A stretch of 64,000 nucleotides of DNA, from NCBI RefSeq assembly GCF_041902385.1, contig NZ_CP169244.1, positions 4,801,460 through 4,865,459 on the forward strand, in the 5' to 3' direction. The notes under the pieces were generated by a model. The model was not told the origin of the DNA. It worked only from the letters and a program-made list of their open reading frames with translations, and made no database searches. How positions within the stretch are numbered: position 1 is the stretch's first letter; every line of letters begins with the position of its first letter. The stretch is from Arcticibacter sp041902385 (GTDB lineage: Bacteria > Bacteroidota > Bacteroidia > Sphingobacteriales > Sphingobacteriaceae). Shown in pieces: positions 36,845 through 48,308 of this stretch. A program made the position numbers and the translations under genes.

Positions 36845-39344
36845 TCAATCAACCATCCGATCCACAGTAGTAAACCAATAGCCCCTCTGCCGCAATTCAG
36901 TCAGAAGCCGGTCTAACTGATAATAAAACTTATCCTTTCTCCTCGCATCTGTACCCACATGAAAGAGCAAAAAGAAACCGTTCAAGCCCTCTATATCGGA
37001 AGACTCTCTACGCATGATACTTTCGTATATTTCTGAAGACGAGACATATCTCTTTCCCATTTCCGGATAAGTATAATCAGCGGCAGACCTCGTTCCGTGA
37101 GTCAGATTAACCAGAGTAAGCCCTTCTCTTCCGGTCCACTCTGCGATCGTCCGGTTATACCATTCAAAAGGAGGAAGAAATACCCTTGCCTTATCTTTTT
37201 CAATACCAAGCCGCGACATTGCTTTAAAGCTATTCTGCAGGTCGTTCCGAAAGCTATCCTGCGAAACAAGCAGGCTATCACGTTTCAACCAGTCACAGTA
37301 GAGCAAATGTTGGTCGGAGTGCGAACCAAGATAATTACCATCAGCTATAAGCCTGCGGATATGAGGGACTAAACGCGGCTTTCTGTAAAATCGTCCGGTA
37401 AAGAAAAAGGAGGCCTTAATATTTTGCTTCTTAAGCACTCTTCTTATCAGAGCTAGTCCGTCGCCGTATTCATCGCCGGTAAACACCAAAGCTATTTCCT
37501 TTCTGTCAGTTGCACCCCGGACAATTGCACCCGAAGCGTCCGTCGTTACTTTTTTGGGGCGGTCACCTCCCCGGATCCTGACTGCATCGCTGCTAACAAA
37601 TAAACAAGAGAGGCAGTTCCGTCCATCGTGGGCTCGTTTGTACTGTAGTCGCCATGGTCATCGTGATACACAGCAAGATCTGATTGAAAATCAGCGTAGG
37701 GATCAGCACCGTGAAGGGTCCCCCCTTCAGCTGCCTGTAAATACTGCCATACACCGGGCCATCAACCAGCCCTCCGTCAATCGGATAGCGATACAAGTGA
37801 GTAAAGGAAGAATGAGGATCAACCGGAACATCACCATCTGCCGGCAAACCATACACCATGCTGGTTCCCCAGGGATTACAGCCAAAGAGCCAGTCGAAAT
37901 TAGCCTGCTCAAGCTCCTTATATCGCTGATCGTCCGTTAGCCTCTGGTACAAGCCGCATTGAATTGCAAACGAGGTAGTAAGATTATTCGAGCACCAGAT
38001 AAAGGGGACGCCCCTGTAAAAAACGTTTCTAGAAGCCACTTTCCACACTTTCTCAATGCCTTCCCGATAAAAGCGCTGCAGCTTCTTCTTGCTTTTATCG
38101 TCCGCATTGAGTGCCAGCGTGTAGTGACCAAAATTATGGAAAGGGTACCATTGGTAATGTCGTGCCGTGTCGGCTCCCATCCATGGAGTCACCTTTTCCT
38201 GTCCCGAATACTGATACGCCTGCTCAAAGTAGCGACGCTGGCCCGTCGAGCGAAAAAGCGAAGCCGCTGCCAGTTCCATATCGTCCACCCAGTTATCCTC
38301 TTCGTAGAAATAAGGAGCCCGATTAGGTGCAGTCTGACAAACACCAGGTTTCTTCAGCCCGAGCTCATAAGCAGCCACGGCCTTCTTCTGAAGAATAGAG
38401 GCAAAAGACGGGTCAGTAGCTTCCAAAAGCTGCGAAGCAAGAGCGAAAGCAGATGCAAATTTACCAGCAGTTGAAGCGACACCGGTCGAACGGTTTTTAT
38501 ACTTTCCGAGCCCCTGCGGCGCTCCCGTCGCAAAATACACAGGCCTGCCTTTTCCTGCCCCCCAGCCATAGTCCACTGAATCCTGACTGGGAAGACGCAT
38601 ACCACTATGATCACGATCATCAGCAAGCTGATTGAACATCCATTCATCCCGCGGATTCATCTTCAGCAACCACTGTATTCCCCATTTGGCCTCATCCATG
38701 ATGTCTGCCACTCCATTAGCGCCATCAAGACCGTCTGCTTTATGCATGTCAGCAAAAGCAGATGGAAAGTCGCGATAAGCCGCAAGGAGATGATAGGTGG
38801 CATTTGCAGAAGTCGTGACGTACTGCAGGTAATCGGTAGCATCATGCCAGCCTCCGGAAACATCGAGCCTGGTACCATCAGGCATAGGACCGTAGACCGT
38901 ATACCCGTCGTTTGTGTGACAAGAATCCTTGAGATAGGGATTAAAGCCGCTGCGCTGCTGCCGCATATAACGCAGACAAAAATCCGCTGCTCCTTTATAG
39001 ACATTGCCGTCTATTTTAAATACCGGCGACTTAGTCTGGCCTGCTCGCAGATAGAACTTTCCAGATTTCCTGAACTGTGTAAAATCAAGACGGCACGACT
39101 GAGAAAACGGACCATAAGCCCCATACGCCTTACCCGCCTTGCCCTCAAACAGAACTTTCTCTGTAGCGGCATCAAGCAACTGAAAACTGGCAACAGGCTC
39201 TTTTGACTTGCTCGCCCAAACTGCAACTTTTACACCATGAGGAAGGTAGCCTAGCTGATTAATACGAATCCAGCTGCTTTCCGCAGCCCTTCCAACTTGC
39301 AAACAAAGCAACAAAACAAGAATCGCAATAAGTTCTTTTTTCAT
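36845..39344 (-). CDS. GH9 glycosidase with a C-terminal polysaccharide deacetylase domain (two frameshifts)
   Basis: The N-terminal part (signal peptide 1-20) is a GH9 enzyme with an N-terminal Ig-like domain (residues 24-110). The nucleophile pair is in GGWHDATDYLQY, and the acid Glu is in YSTNEPTMDGTA, which only appears after adding one base to a C6 run (plus 37720-37725). That frame then ends in EVTAPKK and a stop at a T6 run (plus 37550-37555). With seven T residues it continues as KVTTDASGAIVRG into a NodB-type deacetylase (VFTGDEYGDG, LGSHSDQH, FLPPFEWYN) ending at 36845. The deacetylase frame alone has no good start, which favours one fused protein. Otherwise these are two overlapping genes. 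Confidence 0.8.
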
Positions 39345-39370
39345 CTGTCTGTATGGTTATAATTGGCTTC

Positions 39371-40897
39371 CTACTTGATCTTTACCTTCACCTGATTAGA
39401 CGGCAAACTTTCATTCTTGAGACGATCAAGAGCAGTTACGCAGTAGATGTACTTGCCCTTTAGGCCGGACCGGTCAACAAAAGAAACATTGTCCGCACCG
39501 AACTGGATACGAACTATCTTCCTGGCGTCTGTAATATCCTGTCCTTCCCCCTTTAAAAACCTGTAAACAACATACCCATAGGCGGTCTCCCCGTCCCGTA
39601 CGGCAATAGGCCGTTGCCAGGAAAGCTTTACACCATCAGCAGTACGAACCGCAGAGAGGTTTAAAGGTGAAAGAGGAGGGATAGCGTCAAGCCAGATCAT
39701 TTGAGGCAAAAGCGCGGGATATTTATAAAGACTACTCCTAAGGGAATCCTGAAATCCCGCAAGGTTGTTGGTCAGCGACTTGGAACTAAAATAAACGCTC
39801 CCCTGCACCCGCTCATTCTGCCGCAAATACCGGATCTGATTGGGCAACTGCTGCTTGTCCCGCCAGCCTTCCTTGTTCTCTGTCGAGCGGTAAACGCCGT
39901 GGCCTATATAGACGTGCCTGCCAAATGAATTGTTACTCCACCAGTCCACCAGCTTTTCGTAGGCTGCCGGAGCATAGCCAAAAGGAAAGTACACCTGCGG
40001 TACGTTGTAGTCCACCCAGCCCTCCTTCATCCATTTTCTCGCATCGGCATAAAGTGCGCTATACCCTGAAAGTCCGTTTGTTTCCGAACCTTCAGGATCA
40101 TCCTTTTTGTTACGCCAGATACCAAAGGGACTAATACCAAACTTAATATATCGTTTCTTATGATGAATACTATCAGAAACCGTCTTTATCAGAAGATCGA
40201 CATTATTCCTTCGCCAATCCTCTATGGACGAAAACGACCCGCCATACTGCACGAATGCAGAAGAATCAGGAATTTGCGTTCCCTTTTCGGGGTACGGGTA
40301 AAAATAATCATCAAAATGAACCCCATCTATATCGTAGTTTCGCACCACATCCATAATAACCTGCACGATATAGTCGCGCACCTCTGGCAGCCCCGGATTA
40401 AAATACTTCTTAGGTCCGTAGGTAAAAAACCACTCAGGCCTGAGCCTGCTAATGTGCTGCGCGCTGGTATTTGAATCAATTGTATCGGTAGTAGCCCGGT
40501 AGGGATTAAACCAGGCGTGAAGCTCCATACCTCGTTTATGAGCCTCCGTTACCGCAAACTCCAGGGGGTCGTAAGTTGGCAGAGGCCCAACTCCCTGCTT
40601 CCCCGAAAGGAACCTCGTCCAGGGCTCTCGGCTTTTCAGATAGAGCGCGTCGGCTGAGGGACGCACCTGAAGGATGACAGCATTGATCCCTGTCTTTTGA
40701 TGCTCATCGAGGATCCTCATCAGTTCAGCCCTTTGCTGGTCTGACGAAGCCCCTCTTTTAGCCGGCCAGTCGATGTTCTCAACGGTGGCAATCCAAACAG
40801 CACGAAACTCACGCTTGGGTGGTAGAGGCTGAGCAAAGGAACAGCGAAAACCTATGGCAGCCAGCATTATATTTACTAGAAAAAATTTAAGGCTCAT
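39371..40897 (-). CDS. GHL10-family glycosidase (DigH/YngK-like) with an FN3-like end
   Basis: A 508-residue exported enzyme. The start is ATG 40897 (MSLKFFLVNIMLAAIGFRCSFAQ, a signal peptide). Residues 25-330 match the GHL10 (DUF187) barrel: REFRAVWIATVENIDWPAK, NAVILQVRPSADALY, LHAWFNPYRA, YDIDGVHFDDYFYPYP and WVDYNVPQVYFPFGY. The last 110 residues resemble a fibronectin type III domain. E. coli DigH (YddW) of this family cuts peptidoglycan glycan chains that have lost their peptides. In this operon, next to SusD, the same role is likely. Confidence 0.88.
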   Translation of the reverse strand: MSLKFFLVNIMLAAIGFRCSFAQPLPPKREFRAVWIATVENIDWPAKRGASSDQQRAELMRILDEHQKTGINAVILQVRPSADALYLKSREPWTRFLSGKQGVGPLPTYDPLEFAVTEAHKRGMELHAWFNPYRATTDTIDSNTSAQHISRLRPEWFFTYGPKKYFNPGLPEVRDYIVQVIMDVVRNYDIDGVHFDDYFYPYPEKGTQIPDSSAFVQYGGSFSSIEDWRRNNVDLLIKTVSDSIHHKKRYIKFGISPFGIWRNKKDDPEGSETNGLSGYSALYADARKWMKEGWVDYNVPQVYFPFGYAPAAYEKLVDWWSNNSFGRHVYIGHGVYRSTENKEGWRDKQQLPNQIRYLRQNERVQGSVYFSSKSLTNNLAGFQDSLRSSLYKYPALLPQMIWLDAIPPLSPLNLSAVRTADGVKLSWQRPIAVRDGETAYGYVVYRFLKGEGQDITDARKIVRIQFGADNVSFVDRSGLKGKYIYCVTALDRLKNESLPSNQVKVKIK

Positions 40898-40939
40898 AAT
40901 AAAATCAAAGAAGCCCCTCTTGTAAGAGGGGCTATACAT

Positions 40940-42642
40940 TTATTGATTCTCCCACCCGGGATTCTGCTTTAGTTCGACCCCTTGATCTTTATATAATTTT
41001 ATTTGATCCAGAGGCAACGGATTTAGATATACTTTTTCATTATCAAACAATCTTTGTGTTTCTGGCTTAGGAGCTGGAATAATGTAGCCCTCCGTCGTTC
41101 CATCAATTGTTACTGTGGCTTTTGGGTAGTCAGATTTTCTGATCCAAGCCCCCTATTAATATCGGCATTCGATTTTGTGTCAAGGTATTGATACTTTCTC
41201 CATCGTTTTAAATCATCGTTCCTGAAGCCCTCCATCATCAGCTCAACCCTTCTCTCCCTGCGTATTTCCCAAATCAATGAAGGAACGCTCGAATCCCTCT
41301 TGGGATCATCATAAACCACCCCATTCACAGCCGGGCTATTGCCTACAACTTGAAGAGCAGGCATAGCTATTCCATTCCTGGCTCGCAAAATATTGATTGA
41401 CTTGTCTAAGTCGCTTTGAGTTATCGCCCCAAGCTCTGCACAAGCCTCGGCGTAGTTTAGCAGAACTTCGCCATAGCGAATAATCGGGGCATCTGTCGTG
41501 TTAGTATTTGAGTTTCCATCAGGCAAGTCTTTAATGGCATCATTGTAGAATTTCACAACGGCATATCCCGAGGTCGAATAATTAGAAGCCACCCCGGGGA
41601 GACGAAGAGCAGTTGCAAAAGTCTCTTTAATCCTGGAATCACGATTAGCCAAGACGTCACTGATCGTTTTGTCTCCTTTATAAGTAGACGAGATGGAAAT
41701 AGGCAAGCCATCAGCACACAAATAAGATTCAACAGCGTTCTTTGAGGCTCCAGTCTGAGCTTCCTTATTCACGTAGCTATGCAAGCTGTGCGTACTTTGC
41801 GCAGTGGCATATTGCCGATACATAATTATTTCTGGATTACCCGCTAAGTCCAACGAGTTGAACAAAGACCGGTAACTTGCACTCAGTGAATAGCCCCCAC
41901 TTTTCATTACTTCGGCTGCAGCCCACTTTGCGGCTTCAAGATACTCTGTTGCCTTTGTAGCATCGAGCCCCCAATACTTTACACGGGTCCCGTGATAAAG
42001 AAAAACTCTTGACATAAAGGCAAGGACAGTGTATTTGTTTACAATTTGCGCCTTAGGCCCTAGTGTATTATCTGACGCTCGAACGTTCTCTGCAGCATAC
42101 CTAAAGTCAGCTAGAACACTGTCTAGGATTAGAACCTGGGGGTCTCTTGGCCGATAAAGGTCAGGGGCGTTTTCCTCCAGAGGCATGTTATACCAAGGAA
42201 CATCCCCAAAATTCTTAACAAGATCATTGTACTCAAGAGCACGAAAAAACCGAGCAACGCCTTTCCAATGCCTTTTCGCTTCGTCACTCATTGGAACCCT
42301 ATTGATTCTGTCAATAAATAGATTTGCCTTCCGAACCCAGGTAAAACTCCAGCTGCCTCCAGAACTAGGCACATTCTTGGGAAAAGCCGTCGGAGTAGTC
42401 GGTGCAAAATCGTCATTTAGCGTCTCACCCGAAAAATATTTACCCCAAGTAAAACCAGATCCATAGCCAGTAAAATACGAGGTGTAAAAACCCCATGCAA
42501 AGGTGCTCACCTCTTTCTCTGTCTTCCAATAAATATCATCCGAAAACTGATCCAAAGGTTCTTTTTCTAAAAATTTATCTGTACAACCATTGTACATGAT
42601 CAACAATCCTAAAAACAATATAAAGTGAGATATCTTTTTCAT
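40940..42642 (-). CDS. SusD/RagB-family lipoprotein, frameshifted
   Basis: A surface lipoprotein of about 567 residues that captures glycans and forms a lid on the SusC pore. The lipobox is MYNGC (Cys 20), then TDKFLEKEPLDQFSDD. TPR-like helices and the SusD C-terminal signature (PSLIWEIRRERRVELMMEGFRNDDLKRW) are present. The frame breaks at a C5 run (plus 41149-41153): one more base gives NRGAWIRKSDYPKATVTIDG and an ending PGWENQ typical of SusD proteins, with the stop at 40940. It lies 10 bp after the SusC gene. Confidence 0.93.
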
Positions 42643-42652
42643 AAGAGAAAGC

Positions 42653-45600
42653 CTAAAGAGTTAATTGTACACCAAAAGAAAGAGTCTTCCGGTAAGGATA
42701 TACACGGCCAAAAGAAGCTAAATCGGTCTGATCTGCAGTGTAATCGATTTCAGGATCAATTGGCACTCCAACATCAGATATGGTAAAGAGATTTTCCCCG
42801 CTAAGATAAAAACGCAATTTTTCAATTTTTACTTTTCGCGTCAAACCGATCGGAAGAGTATAGCCTACTGTTATATTCTTAGCACGCAGGTAAGCCATAT
42901 TTAGCAAGTACTTAGACTGAGTTAAAAAATTGAGAGAATTATTACTCTGCCCTTGATTCGTTGGACGAGGATAATATGCATTTGGATTGTCAGGTGTCCA
43001 ATAATTCATCTGGTACTCAAAAGACGCCTCCGCGGGATTCCACCCTGGAACAAATAAGGGCCCAGACGCCCAGAAATCTCTCTTTCCTACTCCTTGAAAA
43101 AAGGCGTCAAAATCCAACCCTTTCCACCCGCCTCCGATTCTAAATCCATATTGATACCGCGGTGTCGTGTTTCCTATTACTCTAAGGTCGCCATGATCGT
43201 CCACGGTATTGGCGCCGTTATTTATCACACCATTACCGTCCAAATCCTTAAACTTAACGTCTCCCGGACCGTAGAAAAAAGAAGCAGTCTCGTACTTAGC
43301 CTGAGAAGCAATGCCTTCTTTCATAATCCACTTGTTACTCGCATCCTTTCCTGTAAAATCTTCTGCACTAAAGAACCGGTCTGTTTCGAAACCCCATATT
43401 TCCCCGAGAGTCTTCCCTTCATAATTCCCGGTTACGATTTGAGTGGTGTTTGCGAACTTCGTTATACGATCTTGGAAGTCAGACAAAGAAGCAGTTAAAT
43501 TCAATCTCAATCCATTATTAAACTCATGAGCATAGTCAACTGCTAACTCCCAGCCCTTAGTTTCCATTTCACCGTAGTTTCTTCTCGGCGAAGTCGCTCC
43601 AAAAGACGAAGGTAGAGTAACCCCAGCACTCAACATGTTCGTGGTAGCCCGACGGTACCAGTCAAACGTTACACCTAACGAACTGTTGAAGAACCGAGTA
43701 TCCAATCCAATATCAGTAGTAGTGACCGTTTCCCATGTAAGAGTTCTCGAAACGACAGTAGGTGTATTAATAGTAACCTGGTTGGTATTTCCTATCCACC
43801 AGCCAGAAGTGGTAGTAGACATAGTCGGAACAAATGCGTATGAGCCAACATCTTGATTTCCGACGGACCCGTAAGAACCCCTTATCTTCAAAAACGACAA
43901 GACGGGCTTAATTGACTTCATAAATGGCTCTTCCGATATTATATAGCCGGCCGACATAGAGGGAAAAATCCCCATAGTTCTGTTTTTGGAAACCGGGATG
44001 AACCGTCAAACCGTCCGTTCAATTCCAGTAAATACTTATTCTTATAAGCGTAGTTGATCCTACCAAAAAAACCTAGGGTTGACCAATGCGTATTGGCACC
44101 AGTAACATTCTGCTCGCCGATTGCACCAGCCAAAGCTCCGATGCCTGGATCAAGTAAAGTATTACGCTTCGAACTTTGATAATTATACCGGTAGTATTCT
44201 ATGTCACCACCCAAGATACCCTTGAAAGAATGGGCTCCGGCGTCTTTAGTATATGTTGCAAATAGTTTGCCGGTGTTTACATCGACCCAACCTGAACTGA
44301 CGAAGGTATAGTCATAAGAAGCGGACTGGTAATTTGTCGACGGCGCGGCAGGCCAACCTGACCAGAAGTCCCAACCATGCGTTCCTCCCCCCACACTATT
44401 GTAATGCCTGTTATTGGATGAATAGGTATAGTCACCGTCAATGGAAAGCCCTTTTACAGGCTTTAAAGTTGTTCCTATTTGAAGGCGCGCATACCCTTCA
44501 GTCCCCTTTGCCATATTTGCTTGCTGAACTTCTGTGACCGCACTTCTGAAAGGCTCGCCCTCGTATGTCCCATATGGATAGAACTTTGGCCACCTGTATA
44601 AATAATACCAGGGACCATAAGTAGCACCACTAAAGGTGAATGGCGTTGATAACTTCGTATTCGTGTAAAACACTTTCGCCCGCACATCGACCATGCTACT
44701 TACAGAAGTATTAATACTAGTTGAAATATTGTATCGATTAAACTGATCAGAATTAACCTTCAGAACTCCATCCTGATTTAAATACCCTAACCCAATATTA
44801 TAGCTTGTCTTCTCGCTGCCTCCGGAAACCGTCACGTTATGATTTTGTTGAGGAGTCCAATCTCTCATATACATCTTCCCAGCGTCCCAAGGACGATAGA
44901 AAAAAAGCTTTCCTCCACGTACTTCAAAATCGCGCCCCATCTCCATCTCATCTCCAAGATCCTGATTGCCATAAAGCTTCTCCCACTCGCGCATTTTTCT
45001 GATGGCCGTTGTGTCGATATACATTCCGACTACTCCTGGTTGAGATACATTGGGATTAGCTCTTTGGAGGGCTGACAGTGCAAATTCCGCCCCTTCAGCC
45101 GCATTAGCAATTTTAGGGGTAGAAATAGGACTTGACCAAGACAAATTATTAGTATACGCGATCCTATTCGGAGCCCCTTTTTTTCCTGATTTAGAAGTGA
45201 TAAGAATAACTCCCCAAGCCGCCCTCGTGCCGTAGATACTAGTAGAAGCAGCATCTTTTAAAACGGAAATACTTTCAATATCGTCGGGGTTAACCAGCTG
45301 TAAACTCTCGATTTCCACATTATCCAAAAGAATCAACGGTTGAGCCCCACTCCCATTCAACGAACCTCTTAATCCGCGGAGCCTTATCGTCGGGTTTTTT
45401 CCTAGCTCTCCGCTGGGTGTAGTAATCGTAAGGCCAGGAACAACACCCTGTAGCCCTCTTCCGACATCGGTTATCGGCCTGGCCTGAAGGACCTTTGTAT
45501 CAACTGAAGATACTGCACCCGTTAAGTTCGCCTTTTTCTGAGTTCCATATCCCACAGCAACGACAACTTCGTTAAGCGATTTAGACTCTGAGACTAACCT

Positions 45601-45879
45601 TACTGAGATACTTGAAACACCTCCAGTCATTTTCTCCTGAGATACAAATCCGACAAAAGAAAAAACAAGAGTTTGTCCGTCAGATACCGGTATAGAATAC
45701 CCGCCGTCCCCTCCGGTACTGGTTCCCAGAGAGGTACCCTTGATCTTGACGGATACGCCAGGCAAAGGAGCACCGTCATCTGCAGACGTTACCTTTCCTG
45801 TTACAGTCTTCTGCTGCGCATGCGTATGAACAGCAATAAAGACTAAACTCAAAATGAGCGTAAGTAACCTTTTTTTCAT
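42653..45879 (-). CDS. SusC/RagA-family TonB-dependent receptor, frameshifted
   Basis: An outer-membrane importer of about 1,075 residues. The start is ATG 45879 (MKKRLLTLILSLVFIAVHTHAQ). A carboxypeptidase-like domain (TVTGKVTSADDGAPLPGVSVK) is followed by the plug (NEVVVAVGYGTQKKANLTGAVS, the SusC TonB-box region, and LRGLRGSLNGSGAQPLILLD) and the barrel ending TLSFGVQLTL. The frame breaks near plus 43964-43973 (A5 or C4 run); one more base gives ELWGFFPSMSAGYIISEEPF or the same with I for F. It is the first gene of the 12-gene cell-wall operon. Confidence 0.94.
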
Positions 45880-45964
45880 ACTTGATCTTTTTATTGTTTT
45901 GAGATTAATTTCGATCATTAAATACACGTTAATTCGGACTAATTTCGAAAGACGCACAATCGCG

Positions 45965-45972
45965 CAAAGTTA
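45965..45972 (-). promoter_or_regulatory. -7 promoter box for the first SusC operon
   Basis: The minus strand reads TAACTTTG, a full TANNTTTG match, about 86 bp upstream of the susC ATG. A -33 TTTG at the right distance is not evident, as may occur at regulated promoters. Confidence 0.45.
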
Positions 45973-46362
45973 GACATGCGATTTCCATACAGCTTTATGA
46001 AAACTAAAATATACATTTTTTGCATATTATTGCCATATTGTAAATTATTTAGACAAAAAACGCAATAAATGCGCCCAAAGAAGCATTTAGAAACAGGAAA
46101 AAAGCACAACAACCTACAAAAAGCAGCCCAACACAAGAAATTTACAAAAAAGACACCGAGAAACCACTTATCACTGAAACATTACCCACAAAAAAACGCA
46201 ACAATCAGAAACCGGGCTTTCTTACGTAAACACTACTTCTACTTTCAAGCGACGACTGCCTGGCCGCTTCGTGACAGAAACCACCTGATTAAACAGAGCC
46301 TAAATAAATCTTAAGTGTATTAAGAATAATTGGTTATTATCAATAGCATAAAGTTAAATATT

Positions 46363-46370
46363 CTAAATTT
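46363..46370 (+). promoter_or_regulatory. -7 promoter box upstream of the nagX-like gene
   Basis: TAAATTTG matches TANNTTTG, 153 bp before the ATG at 46524. No -33 partner is seen. Confidence 0.3.
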
Positions 46371-46523
46371 GAATTTGCAAATAACTGCGCAACTTTTTTG
46401 ATACTTGCAAAGTCACGCAACAGCAATTGAAGTAAAAATCTTACAGAAGGGCGCTGTTGAGGTTTTTTGCTTTTGAAAAACTTTCCCTACATTTATAAAA
46501 ACCAGCAAGAAAAAGCAAATCAA

Positions 46524-47642
46524 ATGACCACCTCAAACCGTCTTCTCTCTCTCGACGCATTCCGCGGTCTTACGGTCGCCGCAATGATCCTCGTGAATAA
46601 TCCCGGCAGCTGGGCGCATATTTACCCGCCTCTTGAACACGCGGAATGGAACGGCTGCACTCCTACGGATCTCGTCTTTCCATTCTTCCTGTTCATAGTA
46701 GGGGTAGCGATCGCGTTTGCCTACGGAAACAAGAAAGAGAACGAGGCAGAGCACGCGCAGTTAATCATTCGGGCGTTTAAAAGAGGACTCATTCTTTTCT
46801 TCCTTGGCTTTTTTCTCGCTCTTTTTCCTGCATTCGATTTTAGCACTGTCCGCATTTTAGGTGTACTTCAGCGTATCGGAATCGTCTTTTTCCTTTGCGC
46901 TCTCCTTTTTATCAAGACAAGTTCAAAGACGCAGCTCTGGGTATTTGCATTCATCCTTCTGCTCTACTGGGCACTGATGACTCTTGTTCCGGTGCCGGGC
47001 GTGGGCGCCCCCAACCTCGCAAAAGAAACAAACCTGGCTGCGTGGGTCGACCGGCTTATTATTACCGAAGCGCACGTCTGGAAATCCGCAAAAACGTGGG
47101 ATCCTGAGGGTCTGCTCAGCACCCTGCCTGCAATTGGCACCGGAATACTTGGAATGCTCGCAGGAACCTGGATAAAAAGGAAAGACAAAAACGAAAGTGA
47201 AAAAACAGCATGGCTCTTCTTCGCAGGCTTCTCAATAAGCATACTCGGCCAGATTTGGGGACTCGCCTTCCCCATTAATAAGTCTCTGTGGACTAGCTCA
47301 TATGTTTTATACGCCGGAGGACTGGCTATGTTGGTATTCGCCAGCCTTTACTGGATAATCGACATCCAGGGGCATAAAAAATGGACAAAGCCGTTTGTTG
47401 CATATGGGGTAAATGCCATTACAGTGTTTTTCATGTCGGCGATTATTGTCAAAATAATGAGCAGGATAAAACTTGATCTGCAAGGTGAGGAAGTCGGATT
47501 ACAAACGTGGCTTTACAAAACGCTTTTTACTCCATGGCTCTCAGATCTCAATGCTTCACTCGCATGGGCACTTGCCTTTGTCCTTTTCTGGCTACTCATT
47601 CTATGGCCGATGTACAAGAGAAACATCATCATCAAGGTCTAG
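46524..47642 (+). CDS. NagX-like (DUF5009) membrane protein
   Basis: A 372-residue inner-membrane protein with about ten helices. The start is ATG 46524 (MTTSNRLLSLDAFRGLTVAAMILVNN), the hallmark N-terminus of the NagX/heparan-alpha-glucosaminide acetyltransferase-like family (RLLSLDAFRG). Also seen: PTDLVFPFFLFIVGVA and RILGVLQRIGIVFF. NagX genes often accompany amino-sugar uptake genes, and a transporter or acyltransferase role has been proposed for relatives. It lies between two SusCD loci and is the only plus-strand gene in the cell-wall region. Its last 11 bp overlap the end of the convergent amidase gene. Confidence 0.85.
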   Translation: MTTSNRLLSLDAFRGLTVAAMILVNNPGSWAHIYPPLEHAEWNGCTPTDLVFPFFLFIVGVAIAFAYGNKKENEAEHAQLIIRAFKRGLILFFLGFFLALFPAFDFSTVRILGVLQRIGIVFFLCALLFIKTSSKTQLWVFAFILLLYWALMTLVPVPGVGAPNLAKETNLAAWVDRLIITEAHVWKSAKTWDPEGLLSTLPAIGTGILGMLAGTWIKRKDKNESEKTAWLFFAGFSISILGQIWGLAFPINKSLWTSSYVLYAGGLAMLVFASLYWIIDIQGHKKWTKPFVAYGVNAITVFFMSAIIVKIMSRIKLDLQGEEVGLQTWLYKTLFTPWLSDLNASLAWALAFVLFWLLILWPMYKRNIIIKV

Positions 47643-48303
47643 AGTCTGGTGCCGCCTTTAGGTTCAGGTCGCTCAAGCGCTCTCTGATTTTTTTCATGAA
47701 CGACTCGCCCGGGTCAGTCTTGATAGTAAGATAGGAGTCATCGGCCTCCCGCCAGAGCGAATGCCCTCTGAACTTTTGGTACTCGTAATGTCCGATCAAA
47801 TACTCGATCGGATATTTCCCTGCCAAGTACCGTACTATTCTTTCATTTGCAAGCAACTGCGCATCGGTGAGAGGCATCTTGTCACTTCCAATATTTTCAA
47901 CCCCTATTGCGCAATAGTTCAATCCAATCACATGCCGTGCAAACATGGTCTCAGGCATCAACTGATAGACGGTCCCGTCGCGATCGACGAGGTACTGAGA
48001 AGAAACATTTAATTGACTGGCCGACGAAATGGCCTTGCGGGAGGCCGGCAATGCAGAACGATTAAAAGTGTTAAAAGTGGCTTCCACTGAGGGAATAGCC
48101 GTCCAATGCAACACTATTACCCTTGGAATAATAGTAGGGTCTGATTGTTCTAAGCCGTGTCGGGTCTTTAAATATTGAATGGACAACTGCTTCCTTTCCT
48201 CATCAAACAGGATAGTTTTTTGGACCGCACCTGGCAGCTGCGCGCAAACGGTTATACGCAAAAACAGTAGAAACCCGACGGACAAGACATTCTTAGAACA
48301 CAT
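47632..48303 (-). CDS. N-acetylmuramoyl-L-alanine amidase (PGRP/Amidase_2)
   Basis: A 223-residue exported zinc amidase that cuts between MurNAc and L-Ala. The signal peptide ends near VCAQLPG. Zinc ligands and active-site positions: VIVLHWTAIPSVE (first His), FARHVIGLNYCAIGVENIG (second His region), LIGHYEY and KTDPGESF, where Asp replaces a Cys/His ligand as in AmiD-like enzymes. It is the last gene of the second SusCD operon, 5 bp after the class A-like hydrolase gene, and it overlaps the NagX-like gene tail by 11 bp. Confidence 0.9.
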   Translation of the reverse strand: MCSKNVLSVGFLLFLRITVCAQLPGAVQKTILFDEERKQLSIQYLKTRHGLEQSDPTIIPRVIVLHWTAIPSVEATFNTFNRSALPASRKAISSASQLNVSSQYLVDRDGTVYQLMPETMFARHVIGLNYCAIGVENIGSDKMPLTDAQLLANERIVRYLAGKYPIEYLIGHYEYQKFRGHSLWREADDSYLTIKTDPGESFMKKIRERLSDLNLKAAPDSRP

Positions 48304-48308
48304 TTTCT

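Larger units (their letters stand above)
45880..46523. other. Divergent regulatory region between susC and the nagX-like gene
   Basis: AT-rich 644-bp gap with no gene. A -7 box for susC (TAACTTTG on the minus strand) is at 45965-45972, and one for the plus strand (TAAATTTG) at 46363-46370. The middle is rich in A-tracts and short ACGCAA-like words. No strong hairpin is seen. Confidence 0.5.
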
